Notes: generated from the letters alone by a model not told the origin. DNA of 64,000 nt from Macrosoma leucophasiata (GCA_036365455.1 JAWQUS010000030.1:20728001-20792000), one strand, 5' to 3'; positions 21,006-32,249 are shown, numbered from the stretch's first letter. Numbers and translations are program-made.

Positions 21006-21357
21006 ATACATAAATATAACCTATATGCATGTGTGCCAGACATTTTCATTATATAAAAAAAAACCTATAAAATGTTTTTCAGTCTTGTTCCAAGTTCCCA
21101 GTGCGCTCGAAAACGAATTTATTACTCTTTCCGTTTCTGTTAAATTCTTTAAAATTATAAACGATATAAGAATAGCGGCATTAATATATCAACATCAGCA
21201 GATGAAGAAATATTACCGGAAAGAAAACACCGTTAATAACCGTATCGAATCCTGAAGCCATCAAAATGTCGGCTCCCGTAGCAACAGCCAACGCGACGCC
21301 AGGGGCATGTTCACACTGGACTCAAAATTATTTGCAGATTTTTTGCCGCAAATCGAT

Positions 21358-21632
21358 GTTTTTTTTATGTAATGAAAGTGGCAAACATGCATGCAATTCA
21401 CATTGATGTTAAGTGATGACTGCAGCCTATAGACACCCATACAAAGACCAAGGTTAAAATGCAGAGGCGTAACCACTCCTGAGGCCTAAGGTGTTATGCC
21501 TCTGTGCCGGAAATTCCTCCGGACCGGAACACGATAGTCCTGAACACTACCATTTAGCGGCAATTATATTAGGTAATGCGGTGGTGCCTATGCCCGCGAG
21601 GTCCGTCACTGGAGCTCTACCACCAGTGAATG
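21358..21632 (-). repeat. BMC1-like repeat, near full length
   Basis: Poly(T) at 21358, GGCAAACATGCATGCAATTC, a short deletion after GGAAATTCCTCC, and head CTCTACCACCAGTG at the right end on plus. Confidence 0.85.
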
Positions 21633-21649
21633 TACAATAATATTGTTAT

Positions 21650-21745
21650 ATGTTTTTTTTTGGTCGGGCTTTGTGTAGGCGTCTTGTCTCGAGACGGCAC
21701 TAGTCTCCTTCAGCGGGCAATCGGCGAGCGCAGAAGGCTAATAAT
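21650..21745 (+). repeat. Dispersed repeat family E
   Basis: GTGTAGGCGTC, CTCGAGACGGCACTAGTCT, CTTCAGCGGGCAATCGGCGA. Related pieces lie at 42875-42955, 52425-52500 and 58340-58386. Class unknown. Confidence 0.55.
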
Positions 21746-22145
21746 ATTACAATAACTTTAACTTCAACAAATATCGTGGTGCAACCCAGGCTTAGATTTT
21801 TTGTTTTCAATTAGACCATAGCAGAATTTATTATATTTCCTAGTGATTTTATTAATTTTGAATATCCGCCGATTTTTATAAAAGTTGGATGAGCAAAGTA
21901 TTCATGTTCATGATATAATGTATTTGAATAATTCATGAGATTTGGAGATGATTTACAGCCAGCTGCAAAACGAGATCACAATGTGAACGCATCTTAAGAA
22001 TCACCAAAAAACCGCGGCGTGTGGCGACAGGCAACAAACAAAACAATAGATAGGTATTGTAATGTACTTGTTTTTATATTATTTCGCAATAACACATGCC
22101 AGTGAAATATATTTTTTAAAGAAAACTGGAAAGAAACTCGGGCAG
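21746..22145. other. No gene seen
   Basis: AT-rich. The last ~70 bp (TATTATTTCGCAATAACACA) is shared with 62147-62180, so it belongs to the unit carrying the tRNA-like sequence. Confidence 0.5.
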
Positions 22146-22220
22146 AACTTCGGTAGCTCAGTTGGAAGAGCGGCTGGACTAGATTCCCAGTGGCTGCGAG
22201 TTCGAGTCTCGCCTGAAATC
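22146..22220 (+). repeat. tRNA-like SINE family C, copy 1
   Basis: GGTAGCTCAGTTGGAAGAGC forms an A-box and D arm. GCGAGTTCGAGTCTCGC forms a perfect T arm with a B-box. The acceptor stem has a mismatch here. Five such copies occur in the window (see 24757, 27431, 42685, 62180). Confidence 0.75.
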
Positions 22221-22918
22221 AATTACTGTAATGTAGGTACCTGCTGCCTAAATGAAAGTCAGCATTTGCAATTCGGTAAATAGAGGATGCCCTTGGTACT
22301 ATTGTATTTCATTGTGTAATCCATTCATTGTAAAATAGTTTGAAATGTTCCGTGACTCTTCAAAATTTGGTGAATGTGAATTTACATTATTTAATTTGAA
22401 TTCATGACCATGACTGTTCCTTCTTCGCGCGTATTTTCAGAATCTAGTGTTTACATTAAAAAGAAAGAAAGGAACCACGGAATAGATAAATAAAGATGGA
22501 ATGGTAATGTGGGCGTGGCAAGCGCACCACAACTATGCCTGAACACACACAGTTCGGCCGAACCATTCGTTCGCCGCTCGTAGTGTCGTGTAGACAGCTT
22601 AGAACAACACATCTCTGGGTAAATGCCGTTTTGTGTTATTTTAACACGTAAAATGAAAAGTAAGACCTCCAGTAAATCGAGGAGGTATAGTTAAAGATAT
22701 TTAATACCACCGTTACCCTAAAAACCCTTTAATAATTATTAAATTGAACTAAAACGAAAATCTTCACTAGTGTTGTGATATATACAATATCGATATTTTA
22801 TTATGGTCCATATCGATATTTGTATAGTTACATATGTAGATTTTTTAAAATATGACAGTGGTGGATGGAACATTAGCATCTGAAACACTAAACTGTGCCG
22901 AATCATTTTATGCATCAT
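22221..22918. other. No gene seen
   Basis: AT-rich with a GC-richer patch at 22510-22600 (TTCGGCCGAACCATTCGTTC). A short inverted ATATCGATATTT pair lies at 22787-22822. Confidence 0.45.
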
Positions 22919-22965
22919 TTGGAACATTCGGAACATTTGGAACATTCGGAACATTTGGAACATTG
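22919..22965. repeat. Nine-base tandem array (GGAACATTC/T)n
   Basis: About five units of GGAACATTC or GGAACATTT. Confidence 0.88.
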
Positions 22966-23249
22966 CGTCAAAGATATGAAATACAGATCAACTGCTTAGT
23001 TCCGGGTGGTGTAACCGATGGTATGAATGTGATAATAAGTTAATGTGACAATGTCTCATTATACTTTTATACAATTTTTTAAAAGAACACTCAAAACCGA
23101 TTACTCTTCATACTTCATCGATCAGCAGCACCGCATTATATAAATATTTGTGTAGTTATATTAATATGTCTATAATTTACCTGCTGCTAAGTGGTAACGT
23201 ACGATGGTAGAGCTTCAATGGTAGAGCTCGAAGGCACACAATTATCATG

Positions 23250-23576
23250 TGAGTAATATGGGTATGGGATGTCAGTTAACCTATAATGATGGGTGTCAAT
23301 TTTGTGGTTTCTTGGGGTGCTGATTACGAAAGAGGCAACCGTTTTCGGATCCAAGATGGTGGGCATATTTTTTTTATCATAATGTGATATGGGTATCAAT
23401 TTCGAGGTTTCTTGGGGTGCTGATTACGAAAATAGCATCCGTTTTCAGATCCAAGATGGCGGACAGACTTTCTTTTTATAATATTGATACCCATATCACA
23501 TTTTGAAGAAAAAAGTCTTTTTGCCATCTTGGATCTGAAAACGGATGCAATTTTCGTTATCAGCACCCTTTATTCC
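23250..23576. repeat. Two ~112 bp direct repeats plus an inverted copy
   Basis: TTCTTGGGGTGCTGATTACG with TTTTCGGATCCAAGATGG recurs at about 23310 and 23412. A third copy is inverted at about 23484-23576 (CATCTTGGATCTGAAAACGG). Copies two and three face each other and could fold into a long hairpin. They resemble the minisatellite that follows. Confidence 0.78.
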
Positions 23577-23611
23577 CATCGGCCCCCTCTGAGACCACCA
23601 CCGGGGTGGCC

Positions 23612-23675
23612 GTTGGGAAAAAATAGTGCCAACGGCCGGCCACCGGGGTGGCCGTTGGCACTATTTTTTCCCAAC
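23612..23675. repeat. Perfect 26 bp-arm hairpin
   Basis: GTTGGGAAAAAATAGTGCCA and six more bases (23612-23637) pair exactly with 23650-23675 across a 12 bp loop. CCACCGGGGTGGCCGTTGG also occurs as a direct repeat starting at 23598 and 23640. Confidence 0.9.
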
Positions 23676-23797
23676 GTTTTAGTTGCATTTGCCCCCTTCG
23701 TAGTAATACTGCAATGGTTTATTCGCATTTCGCATCGGACGTTAGGTACCAATAGTAAAAAATTGACTTAGGTGACAATTTTTCAATTTGACAATTG

Positions 23798-24530
23798 GTG
23801 TCAAAATGTAAATCCAAGACGGCGGCCGCATGGAGTTGTCAATTTTTTCGTCATGGGTATCGTTTTCATGGTTCTTGTGGGTGTTGAATTCGATAGTGGT
23901 GTCAAAATGTAAATCCAAGATGGCGGCTGCATGGAGTTGACAACTTTTTTCGTCATGGGTATCGTTTTCATGGTTCTTGTGGGTGTTGAATTCGATAGTG
24001 GTGTCAAAATGTAAATCCAAGATGGCGGCTGCATGGAGTTGACAACTTTTTTCGTCATGGGTGTCGTTTTCATGGTTCTTGTGGGTGTTGAATTCGATGG
24101 TGGTGTGAAAAGGTAAATCCAAGATGGCGGCTGCATGGAGTTGTCAACTTTTTCGTCATGGGTGTCGTTTTCTTGGTTCATGAGGGTGTTGAATTCGATA
24201 GTGGTGTTAAAATGTAAATCCAAGATGGCGGCTGCATGGAGTTGACATCTTTTTCGTTATGGGTGTCGTTTTTATGGTTCTTGAGGGTTTTGAATTCGAT
24301 ATTGGTGTTAAAATGTAAATCCAAGATGGCGGCTGCATGGAGTCGACATCTTTTTCGTCATGGGTGTCGTTTCCATGGTTTATGGGGGTGTCGAATCCGA
24401 TAGTGGTTTCAAAATGTAAAACCGAGATGGCGGCTGCATGGAGTTGTCAACTTTTTCGTCATGGGTGTCGTTGTAATGGTTCTTGGGGGTGTTGAATTCG
24501 ATAGTCGTGTCAAAATGTAAATGATTGTAG
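23798..24530. repeat. ~101 bp minisatellite, about seven units
   Basis: Unit starts (GTGTCAAAATGTAAATCC or variant) at 23798, 23899, 24001, 24103, 24204, 24305, 24406 and 24507, so the period is 101-102 bp. Each unit has AAGATGGCGGCTGCATGGAG and TCGTTTTCATGGTTCTTG. Frames of 126 and 140 codons on minus are repeat artefacts. Confidence 0.92.
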
Positions 24531-24756
24531 CTATTAAAAAATATTTAAATTTTGTGATAATATTTTGTTATAATGGTGCAAAAAACTGTGACTTTGCAAA
24601 TTGTTATTTACTACTTAAGAACTGTCCCATATAGAAATGTCATTAAACGAATAAACAAACAAAATAACATAATAATGACGAAACACTTGAAATTCCAACC
24701 TTTCCTTTTCCTTTTTTTCTTTTAAGTGTGAAGGAAAGATTTGACAAATCGGGCAG

Positions 24757-24831
24757 GACTTTGGTAGCTCGGTTGGAAGAGCGACTGGACTAGATTCCCA
24801 GTGGCCGCGAGTTCAAGTCTCGCCTGAAGTC
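24757..24831 (+). repeat. tRNA-like SINE family C, copy 2
   Basis: Flanked by AAATCGGGCAG on the left and CAAATTTTTCTTTCC on the right, as at 42685. The B-box has one change (GTTCAAGTCT). Confidence 0.78.
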
Positions 24832-24939
24832 AAATTTTTCTTTCCATTTTTCCTTAAAATAAATGATTTTATCTTTAACAGCCAGCAACTTTTATTTGCG
24901 GTTGATTTAATAAGGCTCTCGTATATCATAATAATAAGA

Positions 24940-25745
24940 AAAAAAGGGGGCAGAGCAGCTTGTGGCGAGCTGTTGGTGAGTAGCGACACCACCCCCTACC
25001 ATCATCTCGAGTTCCTCCGAGAGAACTGGGCTCCGCCTCGTCCGCCACACAGAGGTACGGCCGGACAGAGCATCAGGTCTCTCACCTCTGGCTTGCCTTC
25101 ATTGGCCGGTCAGAGTGGGCGCTAGAGGTATGGCATTTGCAGAAATTTAGATAATAGGCTGTTGTCTAAATTTCTGAAAGAGCCATACACTCGGGGGTGG
25201 AAGTGTCTAAAGGCATAATAGCGGGGAAGCCCGCTCCGAGCTCGAGATTACTCGCTCGTGATGGTGAAACCGGGGCCACACCTCTCGACACCCCCAGCCT
25301 CTTTCAACAGTGTTGCCCCCTGTCGACCATCGGGTTGGCTGTTTGGGGGGCCCACCAAGGAGAGGCGAGTCACCACCTGCCTAAAGTAGGATTCGATAAT
25401 GTGAGATGTTGAATATAGGCAGGTGCCGGATCTCACTCCATAGGCCCAGCCAGCTAGTCCCCCCAGTTCACCCACATAGCCCAAAGTTTGGCAAATCACT
25501 TTTCATTACAATAGTCCCATTATATTCTGCGGGGTCTGTCTGTGTCTGTATTAACTATTGATGCAGTCAGAGAGAGGTCCCGCCGAATATAACCCATTAC
25601 AAAGTAGATCAAAATTCTCGAAAGGGCCTCTACGTGTTGGACCCCCCATGTCCCCGCGCAAGCCTGACAAAGGTCCGGGGTTCAAATTGGACCCCGTGCT
25701 GACGAGAGACATAGAAAAAAATAGCTTTAATTTGATATTCATATA
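24940..25745 (+). repeat. GC-rich block, unassigned dispersed element
   Basis: A sharply bounded GC-rich stretch with a 12 bp hairpin (CAGAAATTTAGA / TCTAAATTTCTG, about 25139-25176). Open frames of 60-85 codons in many phases show no domain. Composition resembles 17165-17660. It looks like transposon sequence, but I cannot name it. Confidence 0.35.
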
Positions 25746-25875
25746 ATACATGTACGTTATGGACATAAAAAGTTATCGAGGCGGAATGAAATTATGTAGT
25801 AGCCGCCAAGTGTGCAACGGCAGCCGTGATTTTTCAGAGTCATACATATCTCCGTGAAGTGGACAATATTTTATT

Positions 25876-26514
25876 GGACCGGACAAGTGCGAGTTCGACT
25901 CGCGTGGTGCGGGTTCCGTAATTTAAATAAATATTTTCGAAAATATTACAGATTTAAAATGCAGGGACATAGCGGTTACGGTGGTACCGGCAGGGAGGGT
26001 TATATTATTAAGAATTTTCGATTGAATTTGAATACTCAAACTTCTAATAGGTTTTCCAGTAATCTATAGGCAAAGAATTAATTTCCACATTTTTTTCAAA
26101 ATTTTAAGAGTAGTAGTTTCGGAGATAGGCGGGGGAATGGTCAATTTTCGTCGTTTTTCTTAAATAACTTCAAATTTATTTATGCAAAAATTATAAAAAA
26201 TATATATCTGAGATGCTGACAACAACCTCTTTCATTTGATATGTCAAACGACACAATTTACGTTTTTTTTTTTTAATTTTCTGATTTACCCCCCCGAAAG
26301 TGGCCCCCCTGTTTAAAATTTATTATTTTACTTGACGTGTTCATCTTTGGGTCACCAATTTACATATATTCATCAAATTTCAACTCAATCGGTAGAGTAG
26401 TTTTGGAGCAAATTGGCTGTGACAGACGGACAGACAGACAGACAGAGAGACAGACAGACGCACGAGTGATCCCATAAGGGTTCCTTTTTTCCTTTTAAGG
26501 TACGGAACCCTAAC
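25876..26514 (+). repeat. Dispersed repeat with GGGTTCCGTA / TACGGAACCC ends
   Basis: Begins CCGGACAAGTGCGAGTTCGA, has GGGTTCCGTA at 25911-25920 and its inverse at 26501-26510, and carries CAGACAGACAGAC before the right end. A shorter copy, same orientation, is at 43021-43442. Confidence 0.8.
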
Positions 26515-26520
26515 AACAAG

Positions 26521-27430
26521 AAAAAAAATATTTCCCAAACAAAATACTTGCGGCCATTTATTGATAGGCAACCTAGTGGATATATTCTCTAGATTATATG
26601 TATGCGTAAAAATTAGGTGTGCAGCATATCTGGATGAACATAATGATTCTGTAGTTGGATCCTAACCTATAACCGCATTTGCACTCTGTGTGAATTACGT
26701 GAAGAATACTTGTCTTGTCTTTCACTTTTCAGACATTTACTGGTGGTAGAGTACTAACAGGAACTCGAGAGCGTACAAGAAATAAAATATTGTTATTTTG
26801 AGTAGGATTTTACAACCATTTTCGAACCAGAAATCAAAAACTTTCCAGAGTGAATAACTACCTATTACATAAAATAAACGAACAATAGATATTGAATAAA
26901 TTAAAATAGGGATAAAGAAGAGTTTTGGATTCCAGGACCTGAAAATTTTCGTATTCGAAAAGAGTCACAAAACAATAATGAATTCCTTGATCATGAAATA
27001 GATTAGGATTAATAGCCGAATTAATACCAATAGAGGTGATATCGGAATGGTATCTACCTATCGATATACGCATTCCATTTCAATTCTATAAAGGAGATGT
27101 TGCGAGTTCGGCTCTGGTTCGTACATGTCCTCAAAAAATGGGTAAATTTAAGAAGAATCCGAAAAAAATACAATTAATTTATTTAAAAATATATTTTAGA
27201 GTTACAACCACATTTAATTCAAACGATTTTATTATTTTCAACCATGTTCAACATGGCGGCGATACAGCCGACGCTTGGGATAGTACCTATGTAGATAAAA
27301 AAACTAATGTACTGTATCTTACTAATGCATCACATATTATCAAAAAACGATGTATCGAATCGATCAACTTAAAGAAGGTCTGATGACTTTTTTTTATTTT
27401 ATTTTTAAAGAAAAATGGAAAGAAAAATTT
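26521..27430. other. No supported gene
   Basis: Includes a BMC1-like scrap at 26738-26777 and a 116-codon plus frame starting with GTG near 27036 that I do not recognise. Confidence 0.4.
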
Positions 27431-27506
27431 GACTTCAGGCGAGGCTCGAACTCGCGACCTACTGGGAATCTAGTCCAGCCGCTCTTCCAATTGAGCCACT
27501 GAAGCC
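27431..27506 (-). repeat. tRNA-like SINE family C, copy 3
   Basis: The minus copy shows the same D arm, T arm and flanks (AAATTTTTCTTTCC beyond its 3' end, CGGGCAG before its 5' end). Confidence 0.78.
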
Positions 27507-27840
27507 CTGCCCGATTTGCGACTTTTTTTTAAACTGGCAATCGATTAGTATAATATTAACACATGAAATCGATTTCGATAGTATTTAGAAAATTTTACTT
27601 TTTCTCCAAATACTTTACTATATAATAATCAAAAAATCTATTTGAAAAATAATCCATCAAAATTCAAATCCACCAAAGTTGATAACCATAACTATGAGTA
27701 GGTATTTGATAATCAACATTTAAACTATATCACTAACTGCAGAAAACTAAACACGAAAGCAAAAGTCTTAACCTCAAACAATGGTAAGGTAGGCTGAGTC
27801 ATGAGTATTACGGCATAGGGGTAGGTAGAGTAGGTAGGGT
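27507..27840. other. No gene seen
   Basis: AT-rich to 27780, then a short GGTAGGTAGAGTAGGTAGGG run. Confidence 0.45.
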
Positions 27841-27844
27841 AGGT

Positions 27845-27925
27845 TGCGCCCCTCCCGCCCCGCCCGCCCTTCCGTCGGTATAAATAGACGACCTCGCCCA
27901 CTGCCAAGGTTAGCTGCGATCGATG
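27845..27925 (+). promoter_or_regulatory. Possible core promoter: GC boxes and TATA box
   Basis: GCCCCTCCCGCCCCGCCCGC at 27848-27867 resembles clustered GC boxes and is followed by TATAAATAG at 27879-27887, so a start site near 27908-27915 would be expected. An ATG at 27922 opens only a 20-codon frame, so any gene would need splicing downstream. I see no such exon. Confidence 0.33.
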
Positions 27926-28085
27926 CGGGGTGACCACGCTGCGGGCTACAGGCGGACAAAAATGGAATTTCCGTTTTTGGGATAGTTTTCATTTTTGTAA
28001 AATTTAAAACGTTTTTAAAGTTTCCATTTATGTAGTTTATTTGGCAATAATTTAAAAATAGAATTATGTGTTGTTAGAAAGCTAT

Positions 28086-28330
28086 GACGATCCAGTTGGT
28101 ACAGAGTTGTGTGACCACCGCTTAAAGTCGAGGGGTTCGATCCCCGCTTAGGGACAAATAATTGTCAGGCTTGTAGGAAATACTATTATGGAAAACTGAA
28201 ACAAATGTTTATTTGTTTAGGGTTCATGTACTTACTCTAAATATATCAACAAAATATATAGTTTGTGCGTGTGTTGTGTAAATACAATGGCACCCACGAT
28301 AGGTTTATACCTGGAGTAGGGCTTCTTCAT
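28086..28330 (+). repeat. tRNA-derived SINE family D, diverged copy
   Basis: Head with GGTTCGATCCCC (B-box) near 28134-28145, then GGGACAAATAAT, later CAATGGCACCCACGATAGGT and TTTATACCTGGAGTAGGGCT. The same order, inverted, is found at 39068-39290. Confidence 0.6.
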
Positions 28331-28387
28331 TTTTTAACACTTCGTCGAACACAGATTAATATATATAGTTGTTTTTTTTTTTTTTTT

Positions 28388-28675
28388 TTTTTTTATGTAA
28401 TGGAAGTGGTAAACAAGCATGCAGTTCACATTGATGTTAAGTGATGACTGCAGCCTATAGACACCCACACAAAGACCAAGGTCAAAATGCAGATGCGTTA
28501 CCACTCCTGAGGCCTAAGGTCTTATGCCTCTGTGCCGGAAATTACAGGGCCGTACATTACCACCTGACCGGAACACGATAGTGTTGAACACTACCATTTA
28601 GCGGCAAGTATATTAGGTAATGCGGTGGTGCCTACGCCCGCGAGCTCCGTCACTGGAGCTCTACCACCAGTAAAA
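28388..28675 (-). repeat. BMC1-like repeat, full length, best preserved
   Basis: Plus poly(T) at 28370-28394 corresponds to the poly(A) tail. The head on minus is ACTGGTGGTAGAGCTCCAGT. Close to the consensus of all copies here, so probably one of the youngest. Confidence 0.9.
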
Positions 28676-28715
28676 GTAAAGTTTAACTATATATAAGACA
28701 TAAAGACTCATCAAG

Positions 28716-28780
28716 GGAGAATATGCCATAATCGCCAAGCTTGGCAGGCGGATTGGCGATCGTAGTGGCGGTAGTTTTAT
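28716..28780 (+). repeat. RTE-like 3' untranslated scrap
   Basis: GCCATAATCGCCAAGCTTGG and GCGGATTGGCGATCGTAGTG recur at 37562-37610; from memory this sequence is common near lepidopteran RTE 3' ends. Confidence 0.4.
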
Positions 28781-28787
28781 AGGAGGG

Positions 28788-29224
28788 CCGTCCGCCTATC
28801 GATATTACTGTCTAATTTTATGTCGATTTGTAGCTCCTTTAATAGCAATAATGATAGACTGATTGATGTTCTTGTTTTCGTAGGTAATAAATTAGGGATA
28901 ATGGTAGATTATTTACAGTACTCAACAATTAATATAGTCTGCGAAAGAGATGATCGGCTCGTTTCGACTTCGTAGAGCGTTATCTCTGTTGCACACTGCC
29001 TACGTAAGCACAGACAGGTATTGGTATGGGTATTGGTCAAAACCTGATCAAAATGGTCGACAAACGACAAATAGGTACGGTGCGAAAGAGAGACGCTCTA
29101 CAGACCCGAAATAAGCCGAAGTCTCCTTCCTAGGCTCAATGTGCAATATTTATTGTTGAGCACGGTAGATTATTGTTATTTAGTTAAAGTGAAAATTTGA
29201 CAGCAACGATAGGCGGACACACTC
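28788..29224. mobile_element. Possible MITE with GTCCGCCTATCG termini
   Basis: GTCCGCCTATCGATATTACT at the left and its near inverse (GATAGGCGGAC, with a partly matching 30 bp arm) at the right bound ~437 bp with no frame. A left-end-like piece is at 17079-17100, and an inverted interior piece (AGATAACGCTCTAC, AGCCGATTGTCT) is at 61470-61580. Target duplication not resolved. Confidence 0.5.
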
Positions 29225-29750
29225 CGGGTGACCCCGCCATTGTTCAGTTAACTGACTGCACTATCGGAAGAATTGTCCTCCACTAGAGAGCGTCATGTCC
29301 CGATACATTCAATACATTAACAGCTGATTGTGTGCTCACTGAACATAATATTTTACCTACATATTTTAATTTGTTGTCATTTTGAGAAATGACGATCATG
29401 TTATCGTCGAAAAAAGATGAACAGCCAACTAAAATATAAATTATAGCAAAAAAACAATCTGTTTTGTATTACTTAAATATACAGATATATCAGCTAAACA
29501 GAAAGCAGATGTAACAGAAGTATGTACCTACTTCCGGAGTGACAGTGACGTCAGCGGGCTGGTGGCGAGCCAAGTCTTCAAATTGTTTATCCATTCCCGC
29601 AACACTCGGGAAAACCCAACGTTATTAGTACGCACATCATTATTCATTTAAGCTGATTATTAATTTGAAGAGATTATATGTTTTTGTAGCGCTAGTATGT
29701 GAAACTGACGGATAAATGTTTAAACAGATTTATATTCCAGGAAACTTGTT
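29225..29750. other. No gene seen
   Basis: No recognised repeat or exon. Confidence 0.45.
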
Positions 29751-29865
29751 TTACTGGTGGGAGAGCACCAATGCTGGAGCTCGAGGGCGTAGGCACCACC
29801 GCATTTCCTAATAATTCTGCTGCCAAATGGTAGTGTTCAGCATTATCGTGTTTCGGTTAGAGGTA
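29751..29865 (+). repeat. BMC1-like repeat, 5' half
   Basis: TTACTGGTGGGAGAGCACCA through TAGTGTTCAGCATTATCGTG; cut before the tail half. Confidence 0.7.
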
Positions 29866-29924
29866 TCGCCAATACGCATGCCATTGCCAAGCGTGGCAAT
29901 TAAAGCATATTCCCTTATCATAAG

Positions 29925-29978
29925 CCTCCTCGGCTTTGGTCCGCAGTGGACATCATTCGGCTTATATGATGATGATAT
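29925..29978 (+). mobile_element. RTE-type LINE 3' tip
   Basis: CTTTGGTCCGCAGTGGACAT, CATTCGGCTTATATGATGAT: the short tip of an RTE element ending in ATGATG repeats. Confidence 0.5.
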
Positions 29979-30018
29979 ATTGCTATGATCAAGAGCTTTT
30001 CTTGAAAATAAATATTTT

Positions 30019-30298
30019 TTATGTCATAGAAGTGGCAATCAAGCATGCAGTTCGCATTGATATTAATTGATGACTGCAGCCTATAGGCACCCACACAAAG
30101 ACTAAGGTCAAAATGCAGATGCGTTACCACTGCTGAGGCCTAAGGTGTTATGCCTCTGTGCCGAAAATTACAGTGCCGTTCATTACCACCTGACCGGCAC
30201 ACGATAGTGTTGAACACTACCATTTAGCGGCAAGTATATTAGGTAATGCGGTGGTGCCTACGACCGCGAGCTCCATCACTGGAGCTCTACCACCAGTA
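30019..30298 (-). repeat. BMC1-like repeat, near full length
   Basis: TTTTTTATGTCATAGAAGTG through GAGCTCTACCACCAGT on plus, with a handful of changes from 28388-28675. Confidence 0.87.
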
Positions 30299-30865
30299 AT
30301 AGTATTTTTCACCTTCATTTTCATGTTATGAAAAGTGATAAGGATTACCATTTTGAGTACAAAATGACTTGTAGATAAATAAGATACCTATGCCCTGGAC
30401 CTCTGTCATCACAACTCTAATTTCAGTAAATTAAGAACCAGTAGGTAATATACTGTTATCATACTACCACAATACTTTAAAATCAATACTGTAAAGTATT
30501 GCTTAAAAGTTACTTCAATATAAAACATTTCCGAAAAACAGCGAACGTGTATACACCATTCCCCCAGTGGGTCGGCTATCGGGGGTTGGGGGTCGGGTGA
30601 CACCCAGGGGGCTTGCCGCCCGCTCTGTTGCCACCGACACTGCACTACACTAGTACTGTGCTGTTCGCACGCACACTTCTAGCTATACACTTATTGATGG
30701 ATGCGTGAATTATTGTTTGCATAAGTATAACACGTTGGTTATATTGTAATAGCTTTCTTTTGCTCCAAGTAGAGAGGCTTGTTAGCGTTTTCTTACTGTT
30801 TTTCCCTTAACATGTGACCGGCCATATCTGACAATAGCCAGAAATAATAAAACACATTTTTTTGC
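30299..30865. other. No gene; G-rich segment
   Basis: Contains GGGGGTTGGGGGTCGGGTGA at 30583-30602 followed by CACCCAGGGGG, a further G-run set on plus. No coding frame that I trust. Confidence 0.45.
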
Positions 30866-31160
30866 ATATCACGATGTGGGTAACAAGCGTACAGTTAATT
30901 TTGATGGTAAGTAAGTATTTTAATTATACTGTAGCCTATAAACATCAACGTGAAACCAAAGATTTCAATTGAGCATTACCACTCCTAAATCCTATATAAT
31001 CTCCGTCAGTTTTTCTTCTGTTCGGAAATTACAGGGCGATACATTACCTTACACTGACTAGACCACGATAGCTCTGCACACTATCATTTAGAAGCAAGAA
31101 AATTAGGTAATGCGATGCTTACGCCCTCGAGTCCTGCGTCTTTGAAACTCTTCCATCACA
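30866..31160 (-). repeat. BMC1-like repeat, old diverged copy
   Basis: The order is preserved (GGTAACAAGCGTACAGTTAA, GGAAATTACAGGGC, AAATTAGGTAATGCGATGC, CTCTTCCATCACAA) with many substitutions. Confidence 0.65.
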
Positions 31161-31189
31161 ATCGTAATTCGTACGTTTATCGTATTAAA

Positions 31190-31380
31190 GTTTTTATGTC
31201 TGTTTGTTACTCTTCCACGCAAAAACTGCTGAATATATACATAGAGAGTAACTTGGATTAACACGTAGGATAGTTTTTATCCCGAAAAAATGTCCCTATG
31301 GGATGCCATGGGATGATTTGATGAGTTTTCACAGGTTACGCGAAAAGCGTCCTACACGCGGGCGGAGTTGAAGCTAGTAA
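31190..31380 (+). repeat. Dispersed repeat, class unknown
   Basis: TTTTTATGTCTGTTTGTTAC, AACACGTAGGATAGTTTTTA, TACACGCGGGCGGAGTTGAA then GCTAGTAAAC: order and ends are those of a common insect repeat as I recall it. Confidence 0.45.
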
Positions 31381-32249
31381 ACTTCAATTGTGAACCAGTA
31401 GGTAGGTACATACTCGTAGTTACACTACCGTTGATACAAATTTGAATGGATATAAGATTACATGATGGTGGCCCTCCTGCTTCGCCTTTTACCACACTGA
31501 GCTACTGAAATCTTTCATTAATGCAGATTAAAAAAAGAGGAAGCAAACACTTTTTCAGTCATCGACTTTGCGACCTTTGATAAAGAACCAGCCGCATTAA
31601 CCACTACGTAGCTGGAGTATGTCCCAGGTCAAACATTCGAAAATTGACTATTGACTAAAGTTTAATTTAGTCGTTCTTTAAAATCTTTACGTTCACATCC
31701 CTTAGAACGTTATTGATGACCTACCTTCTCTGCAGCGACTATTTCTACCGAACCTACTTGTCATCTACCTATACCTACCTACGTGATAAATCATTGAACT
31801 TCCTTTCACAACAACGCCAGATAAGCTTTACTCCTTAAAAATAGGAAACAAGGGCAAAAAACAAAAATCTCCAATTCCCAATTCCGTAATTCGCCTTTTA
31901 CCATACCATATTGATTCCCCATCACTCGAAGGTTCCGACGATAGGGTTGGCACTAGTTGAGAGGATGCTCGAGGTTTATATATATATTTTTCTATTTCAC
32001 ACAATTCCCAAACTATGTATTTATGTTCTAATACAAGTGAAATCATATATTTTTCTTTCTTTTTATAATTTCTTTTTTTTTCGGGATCCGACATGTTTCC
32101 AATCTGAACGTTTGGTGGGAGAACGTCGGGGACAAAGCTCAAATCTCTGTTTCCAAAATGATAATGATCTGCGCATTAGTTTTTTGGTTGTAACCGAATA
32201 ACAGAAGCAAAATAGTTTATGCTTTACAGGCAACGTAAAAAAACGTGTG
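31381..32249. other. No supported gene
   Basis: A 104-codon minus frame (31828-32142) is lysine- and serine-rich, without a domain and overlapping an AT-rich tract. Not accepted. Confidence 0.4.

Noticed and set aside
21261..21476. Short proteins over 21261-21476, 29918-30130 and 41122-41304
   Set aside because: They are frames through BMC1-like repeat copies.
23742..24223. Repetitive proteins of 126 and 140 residues on minus
   Set aside because: They are translations of the minisatellite in two frames at once.
23798..24530. CRISPR-like array of regularly spaced repeats
   Set aside because: The units are 101 bp tandem copies with no distinct spacers, in an animal genome. It is a minisatellite.
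27036..27383. 115-residue protein on plus
   Set aside because: Starts with GTG rather than ATG, no acceptor or domain that I can support.
31828..32142. 104-residue protein on minus
   Set aside because: No domain, low-complexity lysine run from AT-rich DNA.
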